A DNA stretch of 64,000 bases from Verrucomicrobiota bacterium (GCA_016716505.1 JADJWF010000011.1:682001-746000); one strand, 5' to 3'; numbered from the stretch's first letter, positions 1-10,081 are shown. Notes: a model not told the origin generated them from the sequence alone. Made by a program: numbers and translations.

Positions 1-142
1 AGTCGTGGTATCTCAGCCGCGACCGGGGCGTCAGGTTTTCCTCGTCCCGTTTCTCGACGCTGACGGTGACGTAGCGTTGAAGCAAGAAACCGAGAGACGC
101 CTGCTGCTTGGCGCTGAAGCGGGTGTTGATGTTGATGCGGGC
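1..142 (-). pseudogene. C-terminal remnant of a type I restriction enzyme R subunit (HsdR), running off the left edge
   Basis: Read leftwards on the minus strand, this frame gives ARININTRFSAKQQ, then FLLQRYVTVSVE, then NLTPRSRLRYHD. From memory, HsdR C-terminal domains contain a block of the type AKQQAFLDFVL..YV..GVEELD..KLTPLLRLKYHD, and the match is good. Several positions differ from that pattern, for example TPRSRL in place of TPLLRL. Upstream (higher coordinates) the frame stays open to at least about 480 but stops looking like HsdR, so this is probably a decayed fragment. The gene's stop lies outside the window. No HsdM or HsdS is visible. The assignment rests on remembered family sequence, not on an alignment. 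Confidence 0.5.
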
Positions 143-557
143 GGTGGCAGCCCGGACGACCTTGGGCTGGAATCGCCCGTCGGGGCACCGGTCGCACTGG
201 AGGCCTCCACCGATGTGACCCACTGTTCCATCCTTACCGAGTTCACGACGCAGACCGCCATTACCGACCTCTCGCGCTGGCTTTCTCCGAGTGACCGGCA
301 GCGCTTCTACCGCGCGCGTGGCCGTTGAGATGCCTTGGTGGCAAATGGGGTCGCTCAGCCGCCGTTGCGAAACCAAGGGCCCGGCAATGGGACCGAAGAA
401 CCGGCCTGTCATTCCGTCGGATTCGCCCAACCGCCCTGCTTCAACCGAGCCGTCATTGTCCCCTCCGGTGGTGACACACAAGGTTCCCGGCAGTGCGAAC
501 GGGCAGCAGGTTTTCAACTTGATTCCCGACCGCCCAATCGCTTCGGATGAGGGCGAA

Positions 558-1220
558 GTGGTGTCGAAGCCCGCCTCACCCATTCGAGTGTTTGTGCTCG
601 AGGACAAGCCCAGCATGCGCGATGCTCTCGTCGCCCTGCTCGGTGGCTCGCCCGGATTCACCTGCGTGGGCGCGTGCGGAACCGCGGAGGCCGCCCTGCA
701 GCAGCTCCCGCTTGCCAAACCGGACGTGGTCCTGGTGGACCTGGAACTGCCGGGCATGAGTGGCACCGAGTTTCTCGCCCACTGCCGTTGCCGTTTCCCT
801 GCGGTGGAACGGCTGGTGCTGACCCTGTACGACACCGCCGCGTGGATCTTCCCGGCGCTGGCCGCCGGCGCGTCCGGTTACGTGGTCAAGGGCACGCCGG
901 CGGCGAAGCTGCTGGAGGCGATTGCCGAGGTCCATGAGGGCCGCTCGTGGATGTCCGGCCAGGTGGCCCGGCTGGTCCTGGGATCGTTTCAGCAGGCAGC
1001 GCCGCCGGCCGTTCGCGAAGAGCTGCTCAGCCCGCGCGAGCGTGAGGTCCTGGGTTTGTTGGCGAAGGGCCTCCGGCAGACGGCGATTGCCGAGCAACTC
1101 GGCATCGCGGAGCGCACCGTCAGCACCCACCTACACCACATTTACGAGAAACTCCACGTTCACTCGGCCGCCGGGGCGGTGGGCAAGCTGCTGGGTGACC
1201 AAGCCGCCGCGCGCAAATGA
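558..1220 (+). CDS. NarL/FixJ-family response regulator
   Basis: A DNA-binding response regulator of about 220 aa. The receiver domain (about residues 9-125) has the acidic pair E15-D16, phospho-acceptor D61 in VLVDLELPGM, the conserved T89 in LVLTLYD and K111 in GYVVKG. A LuxR-type helix-turn-helix (about 156-212) follows, beginning LSPREREVLGLLAKG. The frame is open from a GTG at 291, but the sequence before the receiver is low-complexity. A GTG at 558 preceded by GAGGG fits the domain start; a GTG at 561 is also possible. No partner histidine kinase is adjacent, so the signal is unknown. The last about 85 coding bases are repeated at 9472-9558. Confidence 0.85.
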   Translation: MVSKPASPIRVFVLEDKPSMRDALVALLGGSPGFTCVGACGTAEAALQQLPLAKPDVVLVDLELPGMSGTEFLAHCRCRFPAVERLVLTLYDTAAWIFPALAAGASGYVVKGTPAAKLLEAIAEVHEGRSWMSGQVARLVLGSFQQAAPPAVREELLSPREREVLGLLAKGLRQTAIAEQLGIAERTVSTHLHHIYEKLHVHSAAGAVGKLLGDQAAARK

Positions 1221-1238
1221 CAGCCGTTTCGATTTGCC
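1134..1238 (+). repeat. Direct repeat, copy A (3' end of the response-regulator gene)
   Basis: About 105 bp covering the last codons of the response regulator and a few bases past its stop. It matches 9472-9576 in the same orientation with about six substitutions and no indels. The intact gene carries this copy. Confidence 0.85.
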
Positions 1239-1452
1239 CGCCCCGGAGGCCAAGGCGGCAAGTCACCCTGACCTGCTAAAGTTCGAACCCGGTTGCCAGC
1301 TCGGCGGAACGGCGACGCAAGCGAACTCAGATTCGCCGGACTCTCAACCGTCCGAGCGAAACCGATGGCGAACCTCCCCGAAGCAGGGCACCTTCGCGGG
1401 CAGTTGCATGGAAGCGACCCGAAACCCTCTCGGCAATCCGGCTTGCGCCTTG

Positions 1453-4400
1453 ATGCGCAGATTCAAGTGGAGTGAGCTGGCCTGTGCCGCCTTGCTGCTC
1501 GTGGGCACGGGCGTCCGCGGCGATGTGCGGATCAACGAGTTCCTGGCGGACAATGGTGGCAGTCTGCTGACCGCCGATGGCCAGGCGTCGGATTGGATCG
1601 AGTTGTTCAACAGCGGCACCAACACCGTGGACCTGAGCGGCTGGTACCTTACCGATCGCGTCGCGACCCCGACCCGCTGGCGCATCCCTGACGGGACCCG
1701 CATCGCCGCGGGCGGCTATCTGGTGATCTTCGCGGACACCTCGTCGGTTTCGATCACCAACGGGGATTTGCACGCCAGCTTCAGTCTGGCGCGGGAGGGC
1801 GAATACCTGGCGCTGGTCCGCCCTGACGGCGTGACCGTGGCCGATGCATTCACCCCGCAGTTTCCGCCGCAATTGCGGGACATCTCCTATGGTCGCGCGT
1901 CGCGGGAGACGGAATTGCTCGGGGCCGGAGCCGCGGGGCGCTACCGCGTGCCCGACGCCGCCGGCACCGCACCGTGGCAGCCCACCGTGGGCGCGCTCGG
2001 TTTCACCGGCACGAACGCCGCGTTCACGGTGAGCTACTACGAAGTCACCTCCGCCATGGCCAACGTGGACGTGGCCGAGCAGCGCGTCACCAACCGCGCC
2101 ACCTGGCGGACCGACCGGCCCTACCCGATCATCGAGCAGCATGCGGTGATCAACTTCCACGCCAACGGCGGGAACGGCTTCTTCGGTGAAGACGCACCCT
2201 TTCCGGGGCACGCGTTCATCGGTGAGGATCGGAGCAACTTCATCGTCGTCAGCGAAGGTTCGATCTATGTGCCCGCGGCGGGCGAATGGACCTTCGCGGT
2301 GGGCAGCGATGATGGCTTCCGCCTGCGCATCAGCGGGCACGGGGCAGATTTCGTCTCCGAGTTCCCGTCCCCGCGGGGGTTCGCCACGACGCTGGCGACC
2401 TTCAATTTTCCCGCGGCCGGCAGTTATGCCCTGTCGCTGATCTTCTACGAGAACGGTGGCGCCGCCTCGCTGGAATTGTCTGCCGCGCCGGGATTCCACG
2501 CCGCGGTGTCGCCAGACGTGTTCCGGCTCGTGGGCGATCCGGAGGGCGGCCTTCTGCACGCCGGGGCCATCGGCTCGTTCATCGAGACCGACGTGGCGGC
2601 GACGATGTGGAACGTCAACGCCCGGCTGGACGCCGAGTGGTTTTTCAACGTGCCGCAACTGCCGGAGCCGGAGGACACGCTGGTGCTGTCCGTGCGCTGC
2701 GCGGATGGATTTGCCGCGTCGCTCAACGGCACGCCGCTGGCGGCGCTGAATGTGCCCGCGCCGTTGCTGTGGAACAGCGCCGCCACGACCGCGCGCACCA
2801 CCGTCGAAGCGCTGCAATGGGTGGAAGTCCCCGTCCCGGTCGCCACGTTGGTGGCCGGAACCAACACCCTCGCCATCACGGCGCTTAACGATGCCGTCGG
2901 GGACACGGAATTCCTGATCCAGCCGCGGCTGGTGCGCCGCCCGGCGATCCTGGGCAACTACTACTTCAAGACTCCCACGCCCGGAGGACCGAACGGCCAG
3001 CCGTTCAACGCGCCGACGCCGAGCGTGGCGATTCAGCCGCCGCGCGGTTTCAAAACCGCCCCGTTCACCGCCACCCTGACCGCCGAGGGCGGTGCGGGCC
3101 CGATCCGCTACACGCTCGATGGCAGCGTGCCGGGGCCGGATTCGCCGGTGTACGAGGGGCCGCTCACCATCAGCGCGACGACGGTCTTGCGCGCGGCGGT
3201 GGTGGATCCGCAAGCGGTCCGCCAGAACGTGGCCACGGTGTCCTGGCTGTTCCTCGAAGACATCCTGCAGCAGGGCCCCACTCCCCCACCCGGCTGGCCG
3301 GCCAACCGCGCGGTGAACAACCACGTCATGGAATACGGCCTCCGCCCGGAGATTGTCACCAGCGATCCGGTCCGCTTGCGCGCGGCCCTGACCAACGCCA
3401 TTCCCTCGATCTCGCTGGTGACCGACCTGGAGAACCTGTTCAGCCCCCAGCGCGGCATCTACGTCAACCCCGGCAACGACGGGCGCGCGTGGGAGCGGCC
3501 GGTCTCGGTCGAGTTGATTGACCCGGTGCGCGGCGCAACGGCGGAGTTCCAGATGGACGCCGGCCTGCGCATCCGCGGCGCGTTCAGCCGCTCGGCGAAC
3601 AATCCCAAACACGCCTTGCGCCTGTTTTTCCGCTCGGAATACGGCGAGGGCCGGCTGCGGTTCCCGCTCTTCGACGACGAAGGGGCGGCCAGTTTCGACA
3701 AGGTGGATCTCCGGGCCTCCATGAATTACTCGTGGGCCTACGAAAACAGCGATCGGGAAACCTTTATCCGCGAAACATTCTCGCGCGATTCGCAGCGGGA
3801 CATGGGCATGCCCTACACGCGCAGCCGCTACTACCACCTCTACCTGAACGGCCAGTACTGGGGCCTCTACCAGACGCAGGAGCGCGGCGATGCGGGTTAC
3901 GCGGCGACCTATCTCGGGGGCGCGAGCGAGGACTGGGATTGCATCAAGACCACCCAGCCCGGTTACGTCACTACGGCGAGCGATGGTACCTTCGACGCCT
4001 TCCACGCGTTGCACCACATCGCCCTCAACGAGGGGTTTGTGGGAAATTTCGCCAGCAACTACCAGCGTGTGAAGGGCCGCAATCCGGACGGCAGCCCGAA
4101 CCCCGCCTACCCGGTGTATCTCGACGGGGACAACCTGATCGTCTTCATGCTTATCGCCTACTACACGGGCGATCCCGATTCGCCGGTCTCCATCTGGGGC
4201 GGTTTTCCGAACAACATGTACGGGCTGTTCAATCGTGTCTCGCCGACGGGTTTCAAGTGGCTGCGGCACGACGCCGAGCACTCGCTCGGCGCGCACGGCG
4301 GTTACCCGGTCACCACCGACACGACCTTCGCCGGAGCCAACTTCACCAGCCAGGGGCAGTTCAATCCCGCCACCCTGCATCAGCGTCTGGCCGCGCATCC

Positions 4401-6225
4401 GGATTACCGCCGCCGCTTCGCGGATCTGGTGCAAAAGCATTTCTACGGCGACGGCGCGCTCACCCCCACCAATGCGCAGCGGCGCTTTCAGAGCCGGATG
4501 AAGGAGATTGATCTGGCCATCATCGGCGAGTCCGCCCGCTGGGGCCGGGGCAAGACGCGGGAAGGGCACTGGCTGCCCGCCTGCAACGCGGTGTTGAACT
4601 ACCTCAGCCAGCGGCGCGACATCATCGTCGGCCATTTCCGCCGACGCGGTTGGTTTCCGGGCCTGGACGCGCCCGCCTACTCCGTTCAGAACACGGAGGT
4701 CCCCCGGGGCCAGATCGTGCGCGTCAGCGCTCCCGGCACCTTCTATTTCACCGTCAACGGCAGTGACCCGCGCCTCCCCGACGGGGCCATCAATCCCGCC
4801 GCCATCGCGGTGACCTCGAGCACCCCGCCCACCGGCCCGCGCACCCTGATCCCGCGCGGAGCGGTCTGGCGTTACCACGATGCGGGTGCCGAACCGGCGG
4901 CGGCGGGTGGACTGACGTGGCGCGATCCCGGCTATCCCGCCGGTGGCTGGGCCGCGGGACCGGCGGTGCTCGGTTTCGCGGGAGCCTCCACCGTCAACCC
5001 GGTCGCCACGCAGACGCGGCGCTACGTCAGCGGCAACTCGGGGCCGCAGGTCACGACCACGTACTTCCGCCACGAGTTCACCCTCGACGCGACCAACAGC
5101 CGGCCCGACCTCGTCCTGGAAATCCTCCGGGACGATGGCGCGGTGCTCTATTTGAACGGGGTGGAAATCCTGCGCGAGAACATGCCCGACGGACCGATCA
5201 CCTATGACACCTGGTCCGCGTCCGTCGTCAGTTCGCCCGACCAGAACACCTACTTCACACGCACCGTGAACGTCGCCCAGTTCCTCAGGGTAGGCGTCAA
5301 CACCCTGGCCGCCGAGGTCCACCAGTGCAATGCCACCAGCTCGGATCTCTATTTCGACCTTTCGCTCACGCTGCCGGGCGAGACGGCCAGCGTCTTCACC
5401 GACCTGGTGGTGACCAACGACCTTCACCTGCTCGCCCGCGCCTTCGATGGCAGCGAGTGGAGCGCTCTGGCGGAGAACCTCCTGACCATCGAGCGTCCAC
5501 CGATGGATTACGCGAAGTTGCGTGTCACTGAGCTGATGTATGCCCCACCCGCGCCGCCGCCGGGTGGCCCGTACATCAACGACGACTTCGCCTGGCTGGA
5601 ACTGCAAAACACCGGATCCGCGCCGCTCGACCTTGAAGGCGTCCGCTTCGTCACCGGTATCACTCACACCTTCGCGCCGTTCGTGCTGGCGCCCGGCGCG
5701 CGGCTGGTGCTGGCCAAAAATCCCGCCGCCTTCGCCACGCGCCATCCGACGAACAACCTGAACCTCGTCGCCTGGACCGGCGGCAATCTGGCGCGCAGCG
5801 GCGAGACCCTCGCCCTCGTGACGCCGGCGGGCAGCAACATTCTCACCTTCGCCTACTCGCGCTTCTGGTATCCGGAGACGTTCAACACGGGTCGCACGCT
5901 CGTGGCGGTGGATGTCACCGCGCCAGAGCCGGCCTGGAGCACTCCCGAGAACTGGCGGCCCAGCCATGTGGCCACCGGCACGCCGGGCGGGCCGGACGCC
6001 CCGGTGCTTGCGAGTGGCCGCCTGACGCCGGAGGGCCGGCTCCTCCTGGACACTCAGAGTTTGGACGGCTTGATCGAACTCTGGGTGTCCGCGGATCTGG
6101 AACAATGGTCGCGGTGCGATCCCGAGGCGTGGACGCGCGATGGCGCGACGCTCTCCGTGAACCTCGACCATCCTTCGCTGCCCGCCGACGGAAGGGCGTT
6201 CTTCCGCATCCGGCTCAGCGACTGA
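1453..6225 (+). CDS. Very large secreted protein with lamin-tail and CotH-kinase-like domains
   Basis: A 1590-aa exported protein. The ATG at 1453 gives a Sec signal peptide (MRRFKWSELACAALLLVG, cleaved near VRG/DV); an ATG at 1408 is an alternative. Visible order: lamin-tail domain at about 22-130 (INEFLADNGG, DWIELFNSG, LSGWYLTD); PA14-like region at about 200-340; chitobiase-like sheet domain at about 526-600 (IRYTLDGSVPG); CotH-like spore-coat kinase fold at about 650-1050 (GLRIRGAFSR, GLYQTQERGD, KWLRHDAEHSLG); a galactose-binding-like sandwich around 1140-1310; a second lamin-tail domain at about 1353-1470; and a C-terminal module ending AFFRIRLSD that recurs in neighbours. This architecture is frequent in Verrucomicrobiota. 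CotH homologues can be protein kinases, but activity here is not established. Long open antisense frames over the gene are GC-skew shadows. Confidence 0.85.
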   Translation: MRRFKWSELACAALLLVGTGVRGDVRINEFLADNGGSLLTADGQASDWIELFNSGTNTVDLSGWYLTDRVATPTRWRIPDGTRIAAGGYLVIFADTSSVSITNGDLHASFSLAREGEYLALVRPDGVTVADAFTPQFPPQLRDISYGRASRETELLGAGAAGRYRVPDAAGTAPWQPTVGALGFTGTNAAFTVSYYEVTSAMANVDVAEQRVTNRATWRTDRPYPIIEQHAVINFHANGGNGFFGEDAPFPGHAFIGEDRSNFIVVSEGSIYVPAAGEWTFAVGSDDGFRLRISGHGADFVSEFPSPRGFATTLATFNFPAAGSYALSLIFYENGGAASLELSAAPGFHAAVSPDVFRLVGDPEGGLLHAGAIGSFIETDVAATMWNVNARLDAEWFFNVPQLPEPEDTLVLSVRCADGFAASLNGTPLAALNVPAPLLWNSAATTARTTVEALQWVEVPVPVATLVAGTNTLAITALNDAVGDTEFLIQPRLVRRPAILGNYYFKTPTPGGPNGQPFNAPTPSVAIQPPRGFKTAPFTATLTAEGGAGPIRYTLDGSVPGPDSPVYEGPLTISATTVLRAAVVDPQAVRQNVATVSWLFLEDILQQGPTPPPGWPANRAVNNHVMEYGLRPEIVTSDPVRLRAALTNAIPSISLVTDLENLFSPQRGIYVNPGNDGRAWERPVSVELIDPVRGATAEFQMDAGLRIRGAFSRSANNPKHALRLFFRSEYGEGRLRFPLFDDEGAASFDKVDLRASMNYSWAYENSDRETFIRETFSRDSQRDMGMPYTRSRYYHLYLNGQYWGLYQTQERGDAGYAATYLGGASEDWDCIKTTQPGYVTTASDGTFDAFHALHHIALNEGFVGNFASNYQRVKGRNPDGSPNPAYPVYLDGDNLIVFMLIAYYTGDPDSPVSIWGGFPNNMYGLFNRVSPTGFKWLRHDAEHSLGAHGGYPVTTDTTFAGANFTSQGQFNPATLHQRLAAHPDYRRRFADLVQKHFYGDGALTPTNAQRRFQSRMKEIDLAIIGESARWGRGKTREGHWLPACNAVLNYLSQRRDIIVGHFRRRGWFPGLDAPAYSVQNTEVPRGQIVRVSAPGTFYFTVNGSDPRLPDGAINPAAIAVTSSTPPTGPRTLIPRGAVWRYHDAGAEPAAAGGLTWRDPGYPAGGWAAGPAVLGFAGASTVNPVATQTRRYVSGNSGPQVTTTYFRHEFTLDATNSRPDLVLEILRDDGAVLYLNGVEILRENMPDGPITYDTWSASVVSSPDQNTYFTRTVNVAQFLRVGVNTLAAEVHQCNATSSDLYFDLSLTLPGETASVFTDLVVTNDLHLLARAFDGSEWSALAENLLTIERPPMDYAKLRVTELMYAPPAPPPGGPYINDDFAWLELQNTGSAPLDLEGVRFVTGITHTFAPFVLAPGARLVLAKNPAAFATRHPTNNLNLVAWTGGNLARSGETLALVTPAGSNILTFAYSRFWYPETFNTGRTLVAVDVTAPEPAWSTPENWRPSHVATGTPGGPDAPVLASGRLTPEGRLLLDTQSLDGLIELWVSADLEQWSRCDPEAWTRDGATLSVNLDHPSLPADGRAFFRIRLSD

Positions 6226-6498
6226 AGTGCATGGCCGCGCTGCTCCCGCGGCTCACCTTACCCGGAGCCTCGACTCGCAACCGAGATCTTCGCCGCATGC
6301 GGGCGTGCGCGCCGTGGTGTCGCCGGTGGGAATCAACGGTCCGGTCGGTGTCGTTTCCGGTTGGGCCCGCCGGCCATACCAGTCGCCTGAGGCCCGGCCG
6401 CTTGGGTGACTTGCGCTCTCCCCCGCATCATCCGGCAAGTCCCCGGCCGGACTGGTGGAGGACGACGTTGGCGTCACCCAGGTGGCGTACCGTGGGGT

Positions 6499-9222
6499 TT
6501 ACTGGGATGGCATGGGCAGGACCGGCAGTTGGCAGTACACCCGCCCGAGATCCCGCAGGCGGATGGCCAGTTCCTCGAGCGCGATCAGCATGGTCTTCGG
6601 TTCGGTCTCGGGTTCCGTGGCGAGTCGGTCAGCGAGGCATGTCACCATGTCGGCTTCTGTGAGGCCAAAGGCCGTAAGTCCCTCCCTGGTCGCCGCCGAA
6701 AAACCGTTCAGCCGCCATCGTTCGGTCACGGCGTTGAGTTGCTCTGCGGAAATCCACGGATCCTCGAATTCTTCGCCACGGAGCACCGCCGCCCAGTTGT
6801 CCAAGGCGTCGGCGAAGGCGAGCATCCGGAAACCGGAATCGCGCAGATGCGACGCGGCATAGGCGCCTTGTCGCAGGTACCAATCTTCGTCGCCAGCGGC
6901 CCAAGCGCCCCGCTGCCGTTCGAGGGCGACCAGGGCCGCCCAAAGCGAAGCGCCCAGCGCGGCTCCGTGCTCAATTACCCGTCGCGTGCTCTCCAGCCGG
7001 GCGACGCTGATCCCGGGGCCGCCGCTGACCGGACCGAGGTTGGGCACCACTGCGAGGGTCGGCCGATCAAAGTCCGTTCGGATGCTGGTCAACTGTGCGT
7101 GGCGGTGCGCGGGCGAGAACGGACTCCGGTTGCCAACCTTCTCGGACCCCGCCTGGTAAAGTTCAGTCCCCGCCCACTTGTACAGGCTGAGCACGGCGTT
7201 AATTCCCTTGTCCAGGACCGTCTTGGGGACATTGAGGAAATCCGGTAAACCGGCCCATTCCATGATCTTCCCAAAGAGATCCACGTTCTTCTGGTACTGT
7301 CCATAGTGCTCGTTCCAGTCCCGTTCCGGCGGAGACACCTTCCCCGAGGTGCCCACTGCCTGGGAGGAAGTGCGCCCCGGCTGGGCGTGACCGAGGAATA
7401 GCCAGTCCATGAAGCGAAAGATGGCGAGGTCGTGCCACCACGGTGGTTTGGTGGGGCCGCCTTGGTTCAAGGCGACGAATCGCGACGAATCCCGCGTGGA
7501 GATCAGTGGACCGATCTCGCGCCCTGCCCGGGTGGGCGAGCCGCTGGCCGCCAGCTTCGCGAAGTCAACAATCCACGCCCGGTATGCCAAACCCACCCAA
7601 TCCTTGACGAGGGGGAATTGTTCGTCCTCTTCCGGCACGGCACCTTCGAGCGCGAGCCGGACCGCTTCGACGAAATTCGCCAACTCGTGGACGTGTCGGC
7701 GAATGCCAGGATCGCCAGCCGTCCGGCCCGGATGGACGCGGTTGAGTTCCGTCTCGAGCCGTTGGATTTCCGCAACCTGCCTGAGCGACCAGTCGTACCG
7801 GCCTTGGGGCTCGAAGTACACGCCGGGCGGGGTCGCCGGAGCCTGACCGCTGCCGTTCGGGACGCCGAGCAGGCACCATCCCTGATTGGCGACCTCCCGC
7901 TCAAACCGTTGGTGCGGATCATCGGCGTTGGCGGGTCCAACGAACCGAAGGTTGCGGAAGGCGTAACCACGAACACCCGGATCCGCAGCGTAATCGAGCG
8001 GCAGCACCTCGTCGTCATAGGTCGCCTCCAGCCGGTTGCCGCTGGCGTCGGCGATGAGCGTGATTCGCCCGAGCGCGTCCCGCGTCAGCGTGAGCGGCTC
8101 GGGCACGGCGAATTCAATCCGCGTCCACTGATAGCCCTGCGGCAGATACCGCATGAAGAGGCCGCCGGCGGGACTCGTGACCACTGGCAGCCAAGCCCAG
8201 CGACCGTAGGGAATCTCGCGAACCTCACCCCCCGGCAGGGGCAGGGCGGCCGGACTGAGGGCGGCATTCTGAAGGTCGTTGTAGTTGAACTCGAGGGGAT
8301 TGGTCAGCAGGTCCTCGGCGACCGCCTCGAAGGAGATCATCGCCCGGATGTCCTCCGGAAGGTCCGAGATCAAGCCGCCCGGTCCCAGAAGGGCATCAGC
8401 CATGCGGCGGGAGAACTCCGCCTCAAGGGCCTTCTTGCGGGCGGCCGCCTCGTTCAACCGTTGCAGGTCCGCCGGGGACAGCAGCCGGGCTGCGAGGGTC
8501 TGCACTTCCGATGGCAGCGCGTCCATCCGGACTCGGAAAAGCATCGCCCACAGCAGGGTCTGCGCAGCTTCCTGCGACGCCTCGGGCATTACCGACCACC
8601 GTCGCAAAACCTGCTCGAACAGATCCGCCATCGGGCCTGCCAGCGGCGCCGGCAGATAGCCATCCCCCGACGTCGGCGCTGGCGTGCTCGACTTGAGACA
8701 GAAGCTCTCAAGCTCCAGCACCCAGACACCGGGAGCCAGGACGAATCCTCCCTCCGACGTGAACGGCACCAGGGCCAGCGGCGCCAGCGTGTGCGGTTGA
8801 AACGGGTCAAGAAACGCGCAGTCCGGCATCGCGTTGGCCGGATTCACCTGCAATGGCAGGTCCTCCGCCACCTGTCGGGCATACTCAAGGAAGAGGTCCG
8901 CCAAGCTCCCCTCCCGGCGCAATCGGAAGTACCGCTCGCCGTCGCTGGCTGGGACTTTGACAACTCGTAGCCCGCCGTGGACTTGCGGGTCGGTCGGAAC
9001 CGCCTTCCAGTCCGGTGCCGGGACCAGGCTGTCCGCCCGCTCCAGGGTGAATCCCTCCGCGCTCGCCGGCCAGGCCAGTTCGACCTCTTGAGTTGTTAAC
9101 TGACTTACCGACAACCGGACCTCGTCTGGGGGACTGGCCTGAGCGCAGAACGGAGCCAGATCGAACAGGGCGCCGAGCAGGCCAGCAATGCTGAAGCCAT
9201 GAATCCATTGGCGAAGGGTCAT
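6499..9222 (-). CDS. Secreted protein of unknown function with an N-terminal FnIII-like module
   Basis: A 907-aa protein I do not recognise. The ATG at 9222 is supported by a strong AAAGGAGG Shine-Dalgarno sequence 5 nt upstream, rare in this window; the upstream in-frame extension is therefore rejected. Residues 1-29 form a signal peptide (GLLGALFDLAPFCAQA). Residues about 33-105 form a beta-sandwich-like module (VELAWPASAEGFTLERA ... YFRLRREG) shared with nearby secreted proteins. Around residue 370 a short stretch resembles an RHS repeat (RDALGRITLIADASGN). The remainder looks mixed helical and soluble. It is convergent with the CotH gene and shares the interval between the two direct repeats with it. 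Confidence 0.8.
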   Translation of the reverse strand: MTLRQWIHGFSIAGLLGALFDLAPFCAQASPPDEVRLSVSQLTTQEVELAWPASAEGFTLERADSLVPAPDWKAVPTDPQVHGGLRVVKVPASDGERYFRLRREGSLADLFLEYARQVAEDLPLQVNPANAMPDCAFLDPFQPHTLAPLALVPFTSEGGFVLAPGVWVLELESFCLKSSTPAPTSGDGYLPAPLAGPMADLFEQVLRRWSVMPEASQEAAQTLLWAMLFRVRMDALPSEVQTLAARLLSPADLQRLNEAAARKKALEAEFSRRMADALLGPGGLISDLPEDIRAMISFEAVAEDLLTNPLEFNYNDLQNAALSPAALPLPGGEVREIPYGRWAWLPVVTSPAGGLFMRYLPQGYQWTRIEFAVPEPLTLTRDALGRITLIADASGNRLEATYDDEVLPLDYAADPGVRGYAFRNLRFVGPANADDPHQRFEREVANQGWCLLGVPNGSGQAPATPPGVYFEPQGRYDWSLRQVAEIQRLETELNRVHPGRTAGDPGIRRHVHELANFVEAVRLALEGAVPEEDEQFPLVKDWVGLAYRAWIVDFAKLAASGSPTRAGREIGPLISTRDSSRFVALNQGGPTKPPWWHDLAIFRFMDWLFLGHAQPGRTSSQAVGTSGKVSPPERDWNEHYGQYQKNVDLFGKIMEWAGLPDFLNVPKTVLDKGINAVLSLYKWAGTELYQAGSEKVGNRSPFSPAHRHAQLTSIRTDFDRPTLAVVPNLGPVSGGPGISVARLESTRRVIEHGAALGASLWAALVALERQRGAWAAGDEDWYLRQGAYAASHLRDSGFRMLAFADALDNWAAVLRGEEFEDPWISAEQLNAVTERWRLNGFSAATREGLTAFGLTEADMVTCLADRLATEPETEPKTMLIALEELAIRLRDLGRVYCQLPVLPMPSQ

Positions 9223-9471
9223 GAGTTCCTCCTTTGTTTGAATTGGGGGCTCCGGAAAGATGCACGGAAGGATTCTCCACGCCAAGAACTATCGCCACAA
9301 CTCCCCAACCTTCGAGTTGACCCAAAGGCACTGGGTTCTTCGACTGTCTCGGGGCACGCCCGAACAGCCGGCAGCTCGACAGCAAATCGGCGGGAAGCGC
9401 CCTGGGGAGGTGTGCCGGAGGTGGGTACCCAAGCGGCTGGTGGACGGCGGCGCAGGGCGAAGCCACACCGG

Positions 9472-9558
9472 CACCACATCTACGAGAAACTCCACGTTCA
9501 CTCGGCCGCCGGGGCGGTGGGCAAGCTGCTGGGCGACCAAGCCGCCGGGCGCCACTGA
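9472..9558 (+). pseudogene. 3'-end fragment of a NarL-type response regulator
   Basis: Encodes only HHIYEKLHVHSAAG...LLGDQAAGRH followed by a TGA. This is the recognition-helix end of the LuxR domain of the regulator at 558-1220. Upstream sequence is unrelated to a receiver domain, and no start codon or Shine-Dalgarno sequence is associated with it. It is a gene fragment, not a gene. Confidence 0.85.
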
Positions 9559-9576
9559 CACCCGTTTCGATTTCCG
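9472..9576 (+). repeat. Direct repeat, copy B
   Basis: The second copy of the 105-bp repeat at 1134-1238. Identity ends shortly after the stop codon, at the shared CCGTTTCGATTT. Together the two copies bracket about 8.2 kb of accessory DNA. Confidence 0.85.
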
Positions 9577-10081
9577 ATCTCCCCGCCGGTCAAAGGGTGG
9601 GGCAAGCGCGCCGTGAAGCGCGGCAGGCGGCGGGCTGAGCGCGCGAGCTGAAGCGGTGGTTTCCCGGCGAGCAGGGGTTGCCCGATTCCGCCGGCCACAT
9701 CGGTCAGACCACGTACTCCGACGCCCAGAAAAGCGCTTTCCTGGGGCGAAAATACGTCGTTCACCCGATGGCAGCCGGCATCTCGGCTGGGTAGTCTCGC
9801 CCTTCATGAAAACGCTTCTTCCTTTCTCAGCCAGTTCCGCGACCGAGAAACACACCCGCGTTCTGACCGCCCGGCTCAACCCACGGGGGAATACGTACAT
9901 CTTACACCGTTCTGACAGTGATGCCGTCCTCTTGGGGCACGGCCGCCAGCAAGGCTCCGGGGGCGGGTGGGAGGACCGGCGATCTGGCCGGCTCGGAGCG
10001 CCGGCCAGGTCCAACGATGGTCGTAACTGAGCAGTCGAAACATCTGACGAAAAGGGAAGTATTCATCAATCGTAAGTGCCT
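9577..10081 (+). other. Intergenic region without a recognisable gene
   Basis: About 500 bp between the response-regulator fragment and the lipoprotein gene. Both strands have open frames, but they are arginine- and proline-rich shadows without family resemblance. The promoter of the lipoprotein gene presumably lies here; I see no convincing -35/-10 pair. Confidence 0.5.

Noticed and set aside
1270..1300. GTTCGAACCC resembling a tRNA T-arm
   Set aside because: No matching acceptor stem, D-arm or anticodon arm can be drawn around it.
1327..6171. A 1614-codon open frame antisense to the CotH/lamin-tail gene
   Set aside because: Its product is Arg/Gly/Val-rich without any domain. Long antisense frames arise from strong G/C at third codon positions; the sense gene has a signal peptide and ordered domains.
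9289..10014. A 241-codon minus-strand frame between the regulator fragment and the lipoprotein gene
   Set aside because: It runs antisense through the response-regulator fragment and is Arg/Pro-rich, so it is a shadow frame.
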